DNA of 64,000 nucleotides. Origin: Pseudoxanthomonas kaohsiungensis. GTDB lineage: Bacteria; Pseudomonadota; Gammaproteobacteria; Xanthomonadales; Xanthomonadaceae. Below are positions 52,776 to 60,756 of the stretch, one piece after another; the stretch's first letter is position 1, and the number at the start of each line of letters is the position of its first letter. The notes beneath the pieces are model-generated. The model saw only the letters and a program-made list of their open reading frames with translations. It did not search any database and had not been told where the DNA came from. A program made the position numbers and the translations under genes. The DNA is taken from assembly GCF_010211765.1 (NCBI RefSeq), contig NZ_PDWO01000007.1, positions 62,001 to 126,000 of the forward strand, written 5' to 3'.

Positions 52776-53984
52776 TCAGCGCTGCGGGGCCGCGTCTTTA
52801 AGGAAGAGGATTCCGATGTCGATGCCAGCCGCGACCTTGATGGTCCTCTTGCGATTGGCACCTTGCGAAAGTTGCTGGCTGGCCGTGCGTCCGACGTTGC
52901 CCACGCCGATCTCTACCAACTGACGATCCGTGTACGCGTCCTTCTGGACGACGACGGTCTCGCCTGTGGTGATCACGTTCTCCTGCTGACCACCGCGCAG
53001 CAGGCCATCGGCATAGCCTGAGAGGAATGAGCCGATGAAGACGCTCAGTCCCCGAGAGACATAGTGGTTGTTGACGTCGGTGGCCAACGCGGCACGGTAG
53101 TCCTTGCTCGGATCCACCGCCCACGCCTCGACCGTACGTGCTGATGCTTCGCCGGGCACGGTCATGGAGCTGAACTGCACACCGACGGCCTTTGCCTCGG
53201 CGCCGGCTGAAATCTGGCCGATCAGCTTTGCGCCTTGGAACGGGCCTGGTTGACGAATGGTAGCCACCACCGGCCCCGGCTCATCGGTATTGATGGCCGT
53301 GTCCAGCGTGCCGTAGACCATGTCGCCTGCTCGGATGTCCGCTTCGCCTTGCCTGTTTGCAGGCGCAGGCGCGTGGTCGCTCGTGGCTGCACCATCCAGG
53401 CCTGCTGCAGGCGCGTGCTGTTCCTGCTTGGCCATCGTGAACGAGGCATGCGACTGGTTGGCCCAATAGCCCTGGATCCGTCCCAGTTGCTTTCGCATGT
53501 CCTCCTGACGATCCGCGATGGCTTCCTGGTGGGCCGCCAGCTGCGCCTGGTAGGACGGGTCCGCTGCCGGTGTGGGTGCAGGCATCGGCACCGGGGCGAC
53601 GGACTGCTGCTCCGGAGCGCTCGGCACTGCGGTCTGCAGCGGGTCAGCGATGGAGGAGTCCACCTGGCCGCGAGGTACCGGGATCGAGCTCTCGCCACTG
53701 GATAGGGCCTGCTTGGCCTGATCCTGGTTGCTCTGCGCGATCAGCGCGTCGTACTCGGCGGTGGACGCGGTGGCCTTGGAGTAGTCGCGCTCCACGGTCG
53801 GCGGAGGTGCGCCTACATCGCTTGGACCCGTCAGCTCGGAAGAGCTCGTCTTGCGCGACAGGATGAAGCCCAGCACCACGATGATCACGACCGTGAGGCC
53901 GACGGTGCCGAGAAACAGCGTTCGCGTCTTCGGGTTGGACAGCGCCTTCTTGACGTTCGATGCCTTGGAGTTGGTCTGGGCCAT
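52776..53984 (-). CDS. dotG: DotG/IcmE (TraO)-type channel protein
   Basis: A 402-residue protein with one membrane segment (TLFLGTVGLTVVIIVVLGFIL), a Pro/Ala-rich spacer and a VirB10-like C-terminal domain (GDMVYGTLDTAINTDEPGPV, LSVFIGSFLSGYADGLL, AAGIDIGILFL). It is the core-complex VirB10 analogue spanning both membranes. Much shorter than Legionella DotG (1048), like IncI TraO, because the repeat region is small. Confidence 0.9.
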   Translation of the reverse strand: MAQTNSKASNVKKALSNPKTRTLFLGTVGLTVVIIVVLGFILSRKTSSSELTGPSDVGAPPPTVERDYSKATASTAEYDALIAQSNQDQAKQALSSGESSIPVPRGQVDSSIADPLQTAVPSAPEQQSVAPVPMPAPTPAADPSYQAQLAAHQEAIADRQEDMRKQLGRIQGYWANQSHASFTMAKQEQHAPAAGLDGAATSDHAPAPANRQGEADIRAGDMVYGTLDTAINTDEPGPVVATIRQPGPFQGAKLIGQISAGAEAKAVGVQFSSMTVPGEASARTVEAWAVDPSKDYRAALATDVNNHYVSRGLSVFIGSFLSGYADGLLRGGQQENVITTGETVVVQKDAYTDRQLVEIGVGNVGRTASQQLSQGANRKRTIKVAAGIDIGILFLKDAAPQR

Positions 53985-53986
53985 TC

Positions 53987-54955
53987 TCAGTATCCGGACA
54001 GAGTCACGTTGGCGGTCTCGTTGCTCGGACCTGCCATAACCACGACAACGGGAGTCGGTGGGATCACATAGACGGCCGACCCATCGGGCGCCTTGACCAT
54101 GTCGATGAACGCCGGCGACAGCAGGGGCGTTTCAGCCGGCGTCCGGACGTAAAAGCGATCGTTCATCGCCCAGGCCTGCACCGCCCCACTGCTGGTAGTG
54201 AGCGGGCGCGACCCATCGGGCGTCATGCCGGCGAGCATCGTGAGTGTTTCGCTGCCGGCCGCCGCGGGCAACCCCACGGCTTGGACAACACCCTTCGCCG
54301 TCACGCCTTTCACGCGCACGTCCACGCGCGAATCCACTTCGCGCTGGCCAGAGATCAGGGTGAGCACCACCGGAACGGACACCCCATCCAGGCTTACGAC
54401 GATGTTGCCGCTGGCGTAGATCGTCTTGGGCGAGAGCGAGAAGAAGTTGGTGGTGCCATCCGCGTTGGCGGCGTGCGTCAGGGTGAAGCTATCCGGAGCG
54501 CCGAGATCTACGTTGCGGATGCTCAGTGGATTCCCGAGCTGGTCCATGAAAACCACTGGCGTGACATGGTTCACGAACAGCCGCACGACCGGAGGGGTAG
54601 CGCCCGGTGCCAGGTTCGCCACCACGGAGGATGAAACGACTTTGGGCGTGTAGCGCGGTTGCGCAGCAGCGGCTCTTTCGGCCTGCTCCATTGCCTGACC
54701 CATCTCACGAATCTGTTGCGGCGACAGAGGCGCTACATCCTCCCGCAGTCTTCGGAATGACTCTTGACCGACGTCCGGCAGCGGAGGCAGAGCGGGAATC
54801 TCCGCCGCTACCGCCGGGACCTGTGACGAAGGCTGGGCTGGCGCCGGCGCTGCGCTCGTAGGCGCAGAACCGGGGGTGGGGATCTGCTGGCCGTTGGCGT
54901 GGCCGATCACCAGCAGAAGCATCAAGGCGCATGAGCTGCAGGTCAGACGCAACAT
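53987..54955 (-). CDS. dotH: DotH/IcmK (TraN)-type outer-membrane-core protein
   Basis: A 322-residue precursor with a signal peptide (CALMLLLVIGHANG) and a beta-rich C-terminal domain (VVRLFVNHVTPVVFMDQLGNPL, FSLSPKTIYASGNIVVSLDGVSVPVVLTL) of the DotH/IcmK type. It is the VirB9-like core protein. The ATG at 54955 has AGGAG; a GTG two codons earlier overlaps the DotI stop. Confidence 0.9.
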   Translation of the reverse strand: MLRLTCSSCALMLLLVIGHANGQQIPTPGSAPTSAAPAPAQPSSQVPAVAAEIPALPPLPDVGQESFRRLREDVAPLSPQQIREMGQAMEQAERAAAAQPRYTPKVVSSSVVANLAPGATPPVVRLFVNHVTPVVFMDQLGNPLSIRNVDLGAPDSFTLTHAANADGTTNFFSLSPKTIYASGNIVVSLDGVSVPVVLTLISGQREVDSRVDVRVKGVTAKGVVQAVGLPAAAGSETLTMLAGMTPDGSRPLTTSSGAVQAWAMNDRFYVRTPAETPLLSPAFIDMVKAPDGSAVYVIPPTPVVVVMAGPSNETANVTLSGY

Positions 54956-54957
54956 GG

Positions 54958-55638
54958 TCACTGCTCCTGCACCACGTACTGGGCGATGCCGACGGACGAC
55001 TTGTTCTCGTTGGTTCGCTCAAGCATGGCGGTGACGATTTGGCGCTGGGTCGCCATGCTCTTGCCGTCCGCGCCACCCTGATAGGTGAGCTGGATCGGCA
55101 TCTGCACTTCCCAGGTGAACACGCCCTTGCGCACGCCGCGGCGCACGACGACAGCAGGGCCGGTCGCCACCGAGGAGACGATCAGTCGCTGCTCGCGGAC
55201 CTGGGTCAGTGCACCCGATCGGGTCAGGGCTGCTGCGAACTGCTCCCAGCCGTTCTCCGTGAAGCATTCCTGCGCCTCACCAAGGCGCTTCTGGTAGTCC
55301 ACGAAGTTGTAGTCATTAGCCTGGCTAACGCAGACCTTGAAGCGCTCCAGCAGCTGGCCCTGGCTGACCACCGGGTCGGAGACAGCCTGGATGGGTGCAA
55401 TCCGACCGTTGTTGTCGACGGTGAAGTATTCGCGCTTGCCTTGGGCGAGCAGGTAGCCCTGATAGGCGACGACACCACCCAAGCCGCCGAGGAGCAGGAT
55501 CATCAGCACGATGGCCATGATCAGCTTGCCGAACCAGTGCTTATAGAAGGCCGCCTTCTCCAGCCCGGCTGCCTGCATGAGCAGGCTGGCAGCTTTCAGC
55601 GAATCCGACTCGGCCGCTCGTGGACTCTCAACCGCCAT
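54958..55638 (-). CDS. dotI: DotI/IcmL (TraM)-type inner-membrane protein
   Basis: A 226-residue protein with one membrane segment (GKLIMAIVLMILLLGGLGGVVAY, about 40-62) and a periplasmic C-terminal domain of the DotI/IcmL/TraM fold (REYFTVDNNGRIAPIQ, EVQMPIQLTYQGG). The ATG at 55638 has AGGGAAAG and follows an operator copy. First gene of the core T4SS operon. Confidence 0.88.
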   Translation of the reverse strand: MAVESPRAAESDSLKAASLLMQAAGLEKAAFYKHWFGKLIMAIVLMILLLGGLGGVVAYQGYLLAQGKREYFTVDNNGRIAPIQAVSDPVVSQGQLLERFKVCVSQANDYNFVDYQKRLGEAQECFTENGWEQFAAALTRSGALTQVREQRLIVSSVATGPAVVVRRGVRKGVFTWEVQMPIQLTYQGGADGKSMATQRQIVTAMLERTNENKSSVGIAQYVVQEQ

Positions 55639-55653
55639 TATTCTTTCCCTGTT

Positions 55654-55670
55654 AACTTTCGTTGCAGTAT
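55654..55670 (-). promoter_or_regulatory. recurring 17-bp promoter/operator motif, T4SS operon
   Basis: Minus-strand ATACTGCAACGAAAGTT, preceded by T (TATACT -10 box), 15 bases upstream of the dotI ATG. It is the predicted promoter of the core T4SS operon (dotI to 45038). Confidence 0.6.
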
Positions 55671-55695
55671 AGGAAAAGACAATAGCCATTAATAG

Positions 55696-55715
55696 GGGGC
55701 CGTGTCAACGGCCCC
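55696..55715. terminator. hairpin upstream of the T4SS operon
   Basis: Perfect 8-bp stem GGGGCCGT / ACGGCCCC with a 4-base loop, 74 bases after the stop of the gene at 55789 on the minus strand. The following bases are AT-rich but not a U-run. It may separate the small-gene operon from the T4SS promoter. Confidence 0.5.
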
Positions 55716-55788
55716 GGGAAGTCCCTGATGGGTTGTGCCTCCCGGCAGGCGACCCCTGCCGAGGTTTATGGCCAGCGGGAAAGCCGGC

Positions 55789-56298
55789 TCAATGCACGGA
55801 TGCGTGCTCTTCCAGGTCGACCAGCCCCTCATCACCCGGTTCGAGGCCGTCCATCTCGGCCAGCACGGCCGCTGCTTGCTGGAGCGACAGGTGCGCCTGG
55901 ACCTCGAAGCCCAGGTTGAGCAGAGCCGCCACCAGCTCATCTTCGTGGGCCGCGACGACATAGCCGCCGAGCACGCTGGACTGCCCTACCCCGCGGCCAC
56001 TGATGGCGAAAACTTCGTCTGGACGATACGGGCCTTCGCGACCGGTCAGCAGATTGATGAAGTCGCTGGCGGGCACCTCATCGCTCCGGGCGGCAATGAG
56101 CTCCATGACCTCGATCGACTCCCGCAGCTCAGCCGCACCCGACACCGCCTGGACGGCAAAGCCCCAACCGGCCATCGTTTCGATGACCTGCTGATGGCTG
56201 GCAGCACGCGCGAAGCCGCGGCGCTTGGCGCCGCTCCCCTGCCCTTGGATCGAGCCGCTGAAGGTATAGATCTCGAAGCGGTTAGCACGAGCGTCCAT
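55789..56298 (-). CDS. hypothetical protein with duplicated domain, 169 aa
   Basis: Two related halves: about 15-62 (SGSIQGQG, RAASHQQVIETMAGWGFAVQAVSGA) and 95-145 (SGRGVGQS, VVAAHEDELVAALLNLGFEVQAHLS). Each has a short loop, a helix and a [GN]-x-GF-x-VQA strand, suggesting a duplicated alpha/beta unit. The C-terminus is acidic. No family was recognised. Expressed with the 50-aa small protein just upstream, GGAG ribosome site. Confidence 0.68.
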   Translation of the reverse strand: MDARANRFEIYTFSGSIQGQGSGAKRRGFARAASHQQVIETMAGWGFAVQAVSGAAELRESIEVMELIAARSDEVPASDFINLLTGREGPYRPDEVFAISGRGVGQSSVLGGYVVAAHEDELVAALLNLGFEVQAHLSLQQAAAVLAEMDGLEPGDEGLVDLEEHASVH

Positions 56299-56312
56299 GA
56301 GCGTCTCCAGGA

Positions 56313-56465
56313 TCAGCGCGGCCGGGGGCGGGCCGGGGGCGGCGACGGGAGCTCGGAAAGATCTAGCTTCGGCACGGTTGGATTGGCCGCAGCGGGCGCC
56401 GCGAGCGCGCCCACCAAGGCACCGACCTTAGTCTGGGACACCGGGTAAAGCGGTAGGGTCTGCAT
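56313..56465 (-). CDS. 50-aa small protein, QTLPL ... RPRPR
   Basis: A 50-codon frame: MQTLPLYPVSQTKVGAL at the start, an Ala/Pro middle, and SPPPARPRPR at the end. It lies 14 bases before the gene at 55789-56298 and downstream of a double operator. It shares length, start and end with the plus-strand small protein at 12322-12474, which is 44 kb away. No known function. Codons of the shared ends differ, so this is not a simple DNA duplication. Confidence 0.55.
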   Translation of the reverse strand: MQTLPLYPVSQTKVGALVGALAAPAAANPTVPKLDLSELPSPPPARPRPR

Positions 56466-56482
56466 GGCAATGGCCTGCGTCG

Positions 56483-56532
56483 TGACTTGCTGCCAGTATG
56501 GCGGGCGACGGGCCTATACGCAAACCAAAGTC
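56483..56532. promoter_or_regulatory. inverted pair of diverged operator motifs
   Basis: Plus-strand ATACGCAAACCAAAGTC at 56516-56532 and a weaker copy facing the other way at 56483-56498 (GACTTGCTGCCAGTAT on plus). Total span 50 bases, like the 49-base pair at 42900-42948. It precedes the small-protein operon on the minus strand and follows the rep stop. Confidence 0.4.
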
Positions 56533-56565
56533 AAACGCCTTGCAGCGCAGTATGGTTGGCGGGGG

Positions 56566-58044
56566 TTAAACGGCGAGAGCAGCGACGGGCTCGGCCCGCT
56601 CGGAAGCAAGGGTTTCGACCTGAGCCATGAATTCTGCCGAATCGCCGTTCAAGGAGATCCACAGTTCTTGCAGCTGCTTCTTCGGGGGCAGCAACCGCTC
56701 CGCGAGGAAGTTACGGAACAACGCCTGGCAGACGGTATCGCCTGGCGCCTGCTGCCACTTGGCCAGCATTGGGCTGTTGTCAGCGCTCAGGCGCATTTCA
56801 AAGTCGCTTTCGAGCTGACGGCGCTCGTCAGCCGGCAACTGCTGGAACACCTGCATGGACACCCCTCGATACATGGGGGCGAACGCGTCTGTGAGCTCCT
56901 GGAGGCGGTGGGCCTCCTGCGCACTCTTGCGCTTTGCCTCTTCATGCTCACGCCGTTTGACCACCAGGCTCGACTCTTGCCGGGTGTCCTGCTTCCACCC
57001 CTGCAGGCACGTCAGGAAGTACGGTGCCAGCTTGCTCGATTCGACCTTACCTAGCGCAAAGCGCTGGGCAACGTAGTCCGCCACGATGGTGACCTTCTCG
57101 TCGCCGTGCCGCTTGACCGACTCAGCAGCCTGGTCCGCGGTAAGCATGAAGTCGTTAACCAGCCGCACCAGCAAGACCGGGGCATCCGCCGGAAGCGCAG
57201 CAGCCTCGTTGCCCTGCTCGCCGTCTTCCATCTGAGCTTCGGAACCATCGGGGCCGCCGAGCGCAAAGCGCATCGCAACCACTTTTCGGCGATCGTGCAT
57301 GATCTCGGGTGACGGGCTGATGCTCGTGTGCTCCGACACCTGTTCCACCGCGGGAACGATCACCTTTTCCCTGAAGCGGCGCCAGTCGTCGTAAGTCTCG
57401 GCGGTTGCACCCAGCAATGTGCGCCAGGTCGCGATCGGGTACCACGGTGTGAACCCGAGCTTCTTGAAGCGCACCGCGTTCTCGTAGAGCGCAACTGCAG
57501 GCGAAGACGTCAGCGGCCGCATCTCCGCCAGGTCAAGGTACGCATACCGGTGTGGATGATGCAGCTTCTCGCGCAGCAACTGGGAGAACTCGTAGAAGCA
57601 GATACCGTCGCGGAAGGCGACGGCCGCAAGGGCCGTACACGCCTCCCATACCTCGGCGCCGCGTTCCGGAATGATGCTCCACTCGATCGTAGTGGTCATC
57701 AACTCGCGCATTGAGCCTTTGAGCGCCGCGGTGTTCTTCGAGTTGAAGCCCACGATCGTCATCAGGTCCTGCATGGGGATGCGATGGACCTTTACCTCAG
57801 CTCTTGGCAGATCGTCGTAGGCGCGCAACACCAGGGCATTGAAGACCTTGCGCTGCAGAGCGGTGAGGCTGTTGCCGCTGTGGACCGCAGGCGTGGCCTT
57901 CTTCAGCGGGATCGTTGGGACCTGCGGCATCTCCGAGAAACCGAGCCCGATCAGTTCGCCCTGGTTGACGCCGACTGTCTCGCGGCGCTGATAGCGATCG
58001 ACATCCCTTAGCCGTGAAATTCCGCGCTGGAGTGGGTCTGTCAT
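56566..58044 (-). CDS. replication initiator, Rep_3-type
   Basis: A 492-residue initiator. The N-terminal two thirds show the winged-helix Rep_3/RepB pattern (NSLTALQRKVFNALVLRAYDDLP, MQDLMTIVGFNSKNTAALKGSMREL, YAYLDLAEMRPLTSSPAVALYENAVRF, WRTLLGA). The C-terminal 200 residues are helical and unique. Rep binds iterons and opens the origin; its iteron-like sites lie directly upstream at 58119-58326. The chosen ATG at 58044 (MTDPLQRG) begins protein-like sequence, though it lacks a clear ribosome site. Confidence 0.85.
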   Translation of the reverse strand: MTDPLQRGISRLRDVDRYQRRETVGVNQGELIGLGFSEMPQVPTIPLKKATPAVHSGNSLTALQRKVFNALVLRAYDDLPRAEVKVHRIPMQDLMTIVGFNSKNTAALKGSMRELMTTTIEWSIIPERGAEVWEACTALAAVAFRDGICFYEFSQLLREKLHHPHRYAYLDLAEMRPLTSSPAVALYENAVRFKKLGFTPWYPIATWRTLLGATAETYDDWRRFREKVIVPAVEQVSEHTSISPSPEIMHDRRKVVAMRFALGGPDGSEAQMEDGEQGNEAAALPADAPVLLVRLVNDFMLTADQAAESVKRHGDEKVTIVADYVAQRFALGKVESSKLAPYFLTCLQGWKQDTRQESSLVVKRREHEEAKRKSAQEAHRLQELTDAFAPMYRGVSMQVFQQLPADERRQLESDFEMRLSADNSPMLAKWQQAPGDTVCQALFRNFLAERLLPPKKQLQELWISLNGDSAEFMAQVETLASERAEPVAALAV

Positions 58045-58118
58045 GGCTGGGCCGGGTTGGGTTTGCACCAACGAAAGTGAAACGAATGAAAACAGACAGA
58101 CAGACCGCTTTGCAACTT

Positions 58119-58326
58119 GCCCCAATACCTGGGGCGTTGCCTGTTGTTGTCTTCTTGTTTAGAGAAAGAGCGTTTGCTTCTGTTTAGGCCACGCTAAGCG
58201 CTTGATTTGCAAAAAGAAAAATGGAGTTGTGCCCCTGGAATTGGGGCGAACCGCCCCCGACATTGGGGCGCAAGCGGCGGTCGTTGCCCCCGAAATTGGG
58301 GGGGTATTGCCACCAAAATTGGGGCG
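58119..58326. repeat. phased iteron-like palindromes, GCCCCnnAATTnGGGGCG
   Basis: Copies begin at 58119, 58231, 58253, 58286 and 58309. The last four are spaced 22, 33 and 23 bp, close to whole helical turns, as for initiator-binding iterons. They share the core of family B repeats found across the next 5.5 kb. Confidence 0.7.
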
Positions 58327-58423
58327 AGGAATGCGCAGATCAGGCCGATCGCCACCAGATATGGGGTCTTTGCCCCTGGACTGCCCTACATGATGCCGAA
58401 CTTCGGGCCTATGGGCTCGTTGC

Positions 58424-58510
58424 GCCCCAACCAGTGGGGCGATGTGATTTAACATGAAATCACATGATGTGATTTGACATCACGTGCAATGATGTGATTT
58501 CATTGCACCT
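58424..58510. repeat. origin-proximal palindromes of both families
   Basis: A family B copy at 58424-58441 is followed directly by a cluster of family A heptamers GTGATTT/AAATCAC (58441-58510), including ATCACATGATGTGAT. It abuts the parA ribosome site and may be its operator. Confidence 0.65.
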
Positions 58511-58546
58511 ACGAGGTCGGTGACCGACATTTAAAAGGAGGGGCGC

Positions 58547-59269
58547 GTGGAACAGGACCAGCAGCAGCAGGACCAGGTGCAGGGGCGCGACGAGCAGCAC
58601 GCAAAGGCAGCTCCCAAGATCGTACTCGTCGGCGGCGAAAAGGGTGGCACCGGCAAGACCACGATCGCGGCCAACATCGCCGTGTGCCTGGCCAAGCAAG
58701 GCAAGGACGTCCTGCTGGTGGACACGGACCCGCAGGGCACGGCCACGATGTGGGCGTACTACAGGGATGAAGCCCAGATCGAGCCCCGGGTGACGTCGAT
58801 CCAGAAGCAAGGCAAGAGTGTGGCCAAGGATCTGACCGACCTAGCCACCCGCTACGAATACCTGGTGGTCGACGCCGGCGGCCGCGACTCGGTCGAGCTC
58901 CGGTCGGCGATGGTCGTGGCGAACGTGATGATCGTGCCGATCCAGGCCTCCTCGTTCGACGTGTGGACGTTGAGGCAGATCGACAATCTGGTCGAGCAGG
59001 TGCAGGCCGTCCGTGCCACGTTCCACGCTCCATTGGACGTGAGGATCCTGATCAACCGCGGCTCCACCAACGTCCACAGCAAGGACAGCGAGATGGCATC
59101 GGAGGTCGTCAAGGACTTCCAGAACTTCACGCTGATGCAGACCGAGCTGCACGACCGGCGCTCGTACCGCACGACCGCCACGGCCGGCAAAAGCGTCATC
59201 GAGGGTGATGACGGAAAGGCCATGGATGAGTTCAACAAGTTGTTCTCGGAGATCTACGACAATGGCTAA
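58547..59269 (+). CDS. parA: ParA-type partition ATPase
   Basis: A 240-residue ParA/MinD-type ATPase from a GTG with an AAAGGAGG ribosome site. The deviant Walker A GGEKGGTGKTT is at about 29-39, LLVDTDPQGT at 55-64, and VVDAGGRDS later. The first 22 residues are Gln/Asp-rich and probably unstructured. ParA moves plasmid copies apart together with a centromere-binding protein. Followed by an overlapping partner gene. Confidence 0.92.
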   Translation: MEQDQQQQDQVQGRDEQHAKAAPKIVLVGGEKGGTGKTTIAANIAVCLAKQGKDVLLVDTDPQGTATMWAYYRDEAQIEPRVTSIQKQGKSVAKDLTDLATRYEYLVVDAGGRDSVELRSAMVVANVMIVPIQASSFDVWTLRQIDNLVEQVQAVRATFHAPLDVRILINRGSTNVHSKDSEMASEVVKDFQNFTLMQTELHDRRSYRTTATAGKSVIEGDDGKAMDEFNKLFSEIYDNG

Positions 59270-59651
59270 GCCCTCCCCCGCTGTGCGTATGCCGCCCCAG
59301 ATGGGCGGCGCCCCCCAGATGACCGCTGAGGCTGCCGTTGCCGCCGCGAATTTCGCCGCGGGGGCTGATCGCCGCGCCGACGGGTCGGCAGGCTCCTCCA
59401 CTCCCTCTGCCCGTGCCGCGGCTGCTCCTGCAGATCAGCTTCCGTGGGAAGGCCTGGATGACAAGCGCCGCAGCCCGGCACACCAGATGCGGATGACCGA
59501 GAAGGAGCTGGCGACCCTGAACTGGCTCGTGCTGAACAAGCCGGGCACCAAGTCCCGTCACCTCTACATGTTGGAGCTCATCCAGAAAGGCATGGCTGCC
59601 GACGTCAAGCTCCTTACTGGCGAGGACGTGGTGTTCACCGGCAGGGATTGA
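59262..59651 (+). CDS. putative ParA partner, 129 aa
   Basis: Overlaps the parA end by 8 bases; the ATG at 59262 begins MAKPSPAVRMPPQMGG. A long Ala/Pro-rich N-terminus precedes a compact C-terminal domain (QMRMTEKELATLNWLVLNKPG, SRHLYMLELIQKGM). Size, overlap and basic C-domain fit a small ParB-type centromere-binding partner, but no HTH or ribbon-helix-helix is certain. Terminator just downstream. Confidence 0.7.
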   Translation: MAKPSPAVRMPPQMGGAPQMTAEAAVAAANFAAGADRRADGSAGSSTPSARAAAAPADQLPWEGLDDKRRSPAHQMRMTEKELATLNWLVLNKPGTKSRHLYMLELIQKGMAADVKLLTGEDVVFTGRD

Positions 59652-59676
59652 GCGGGTTGCATGCGGGTCCGAAACA

Positions 59677-59700
59677 AGGGCGCCTCCGGGCGCCCTTTCT
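59677..59700 (+). terminator. rho-independent terminator after par operon
   Basis: 8-bp stem AGGGCGCC / GGCGCCCT with loop TCCG and a TTTCT tail, 25 bases after the stop. Confidence 0.8.
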
Positions 59701-59717
59701 CGTTTGCGACGCAGAGG

Positions 59718-60324
59718 TGATGTCAAATCACATCATGTGATTTGACATTACGGGCGTGGTGGCCTCCCCACTCGCCTGGTTCGGCGTCGACCCCTGCCCT
59801 CGGATTGGGCGGCGCCATATAATGTGATTTGAAATCATGTGATTTCAAATCAGAATGCTCCGCCCCCGGAATTGGGGCCTCAGCGGCCACCGTCCCCTCC
59901 CGTTGCGACATGATGTGATTTGAAATCACTTTACTCCGCCCCAGAAATTGGGGGCGCCTCGCCCGGGGTTCGCACGGTGTGATGTGGGGATCCTGCGCCC
60001 CTGGAGTTAGTGATGTGATTTCAAACGATGTGATTTCACATCAGTGCCTAGCGCCCCCTTGATTGGGGTGCTGTCTGCATGCGGGGGTGATTTGAAATCA
60101 CATCAAATCACCTCTCGGCGCGCGAGCGCCCCTGAATTTGGGGCAGCCTGAGAGGCCAAGCCGCCTGGAGGGTAGATCGGCTCGGCACCGCGTCCCCTGA
60201 AGGCGGTCGAAGATCCATGTTCGGTCCGAGATTCGGGGTGATGCCACGCCGTATGCAAAGGGGTGCCCCAATTTGTGGGGCATTCCCTTACACATCAAAT
60301 CACATCAAATCACGTGATTTCACT
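59718..60324. repeat. dense field of interleaved palindrome repeats
   Basis: No gene in these 600 bases. Family A clusters: 59718-59749, 59821-59852, 59911-59931, 60011-60043, 60088-60112, 60292-60324. Family B copies: 59862, 59938, 60053, 60128 and 60265, each about 18 bp. The two families alternate, roughly one unit every 75-160 bp. Candidate centromere or incompatibility region. Confidence 0.75.
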
Positions 60325-60389
60325 TTTTGGTGAAGCACGTCCGCGGTACAATCGCACCCTCCACTCCCACAGTGCACCTGGCCGTATCA

Positions 60390-60728
60390 ATGCTCAGCGA
60401 GACGATCCCGTTCAGGGGGTTCATCACTTTGGCCTTTGCCGACCAGGTTGGCCGGACAGAGCTGGCGTTGGGCGTTGCTGGCTTTCTGGACCTGACCCTG
60501 ATGGATCAGCAGTTCGAGGAGCTCAGCGCGGTGATCGGCGCGAGTGCCTTCACCGCCAGGAAGGTAGTTGGCGGGCAGGTGATCGCACACAAGCCCGTTT
60601 CTGTCGAGCTCGTCGAAGGCCTGCTGCAGGCGCCCGTTGCAGAGCTGATCCAGCGGGCCCGCAAGAGCCAGGAGCAGGAAGAGCTCGAACTGGAGAGGGC
60701 GATCGGCATGGGGTGCCCGGCTTTCTGA
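60390..60728 (+). CDS. hypothetical protein, 112 aa
   Basis: Starts MLSETIPFRGFITLAFADQ and has a beta-then-helix appearance with a long charged helix at the C-terminus (ELIQRARKSQEQEELELERA). A TACAAT -10 box with TTTTTG 17 bp upstream lies near 60330-60355, which supports transcription from here. An earlier start at 60327 overlaps that promoter. Unknown function; it is flanked on both sides by family A repeats. Confidence 0.6.
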   Translation: MLSETIPFRGFITLAFADQVGRTELALGVAGFLDLTLMDQQFEELSAVIGASAFTARKVVGGQVIAHKPVSVELVEGLLQAPVAELIQRARKSQEQEELELERAIGMGCPAF

Positions 60729-60752
60729 TGTGAAATCACATGATGTGATTTC
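60727..60752. repeat. family A palindrome cluster
   Basis: GATGTGAAATCACATGATG followed by TGATTTC; a near-perfect inverted repeat between the converging ends of the 60390 and 60757 genes. Confidence 0.65.
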
Positions 60753-60756
60753 AATG

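Larger units (their letters stand above)
58045..58546. other. putative replication origin (oriV)
   Basis: The 500-bp gap between divergent rep and parA. It holds an operator-like half (AACGAAAGTG at 58066), a palindrome at 58119, an AT-richer stretch (58140-58230), four phased 18-bp palindromic repeats (58231-58326), two more near 58424, and TGATGTGATTT-type repeats up to 58510. This is the expected layout of an iteron origin. No DnaA box was convincing. Confidence 0.65.

Noticed and set aside
56464-57054. 196-codon plus-strand frame over the rep end
   Set aside because: Antisense to the C-terminal part of rep and to the small-protein promoter; no own ribosome site.
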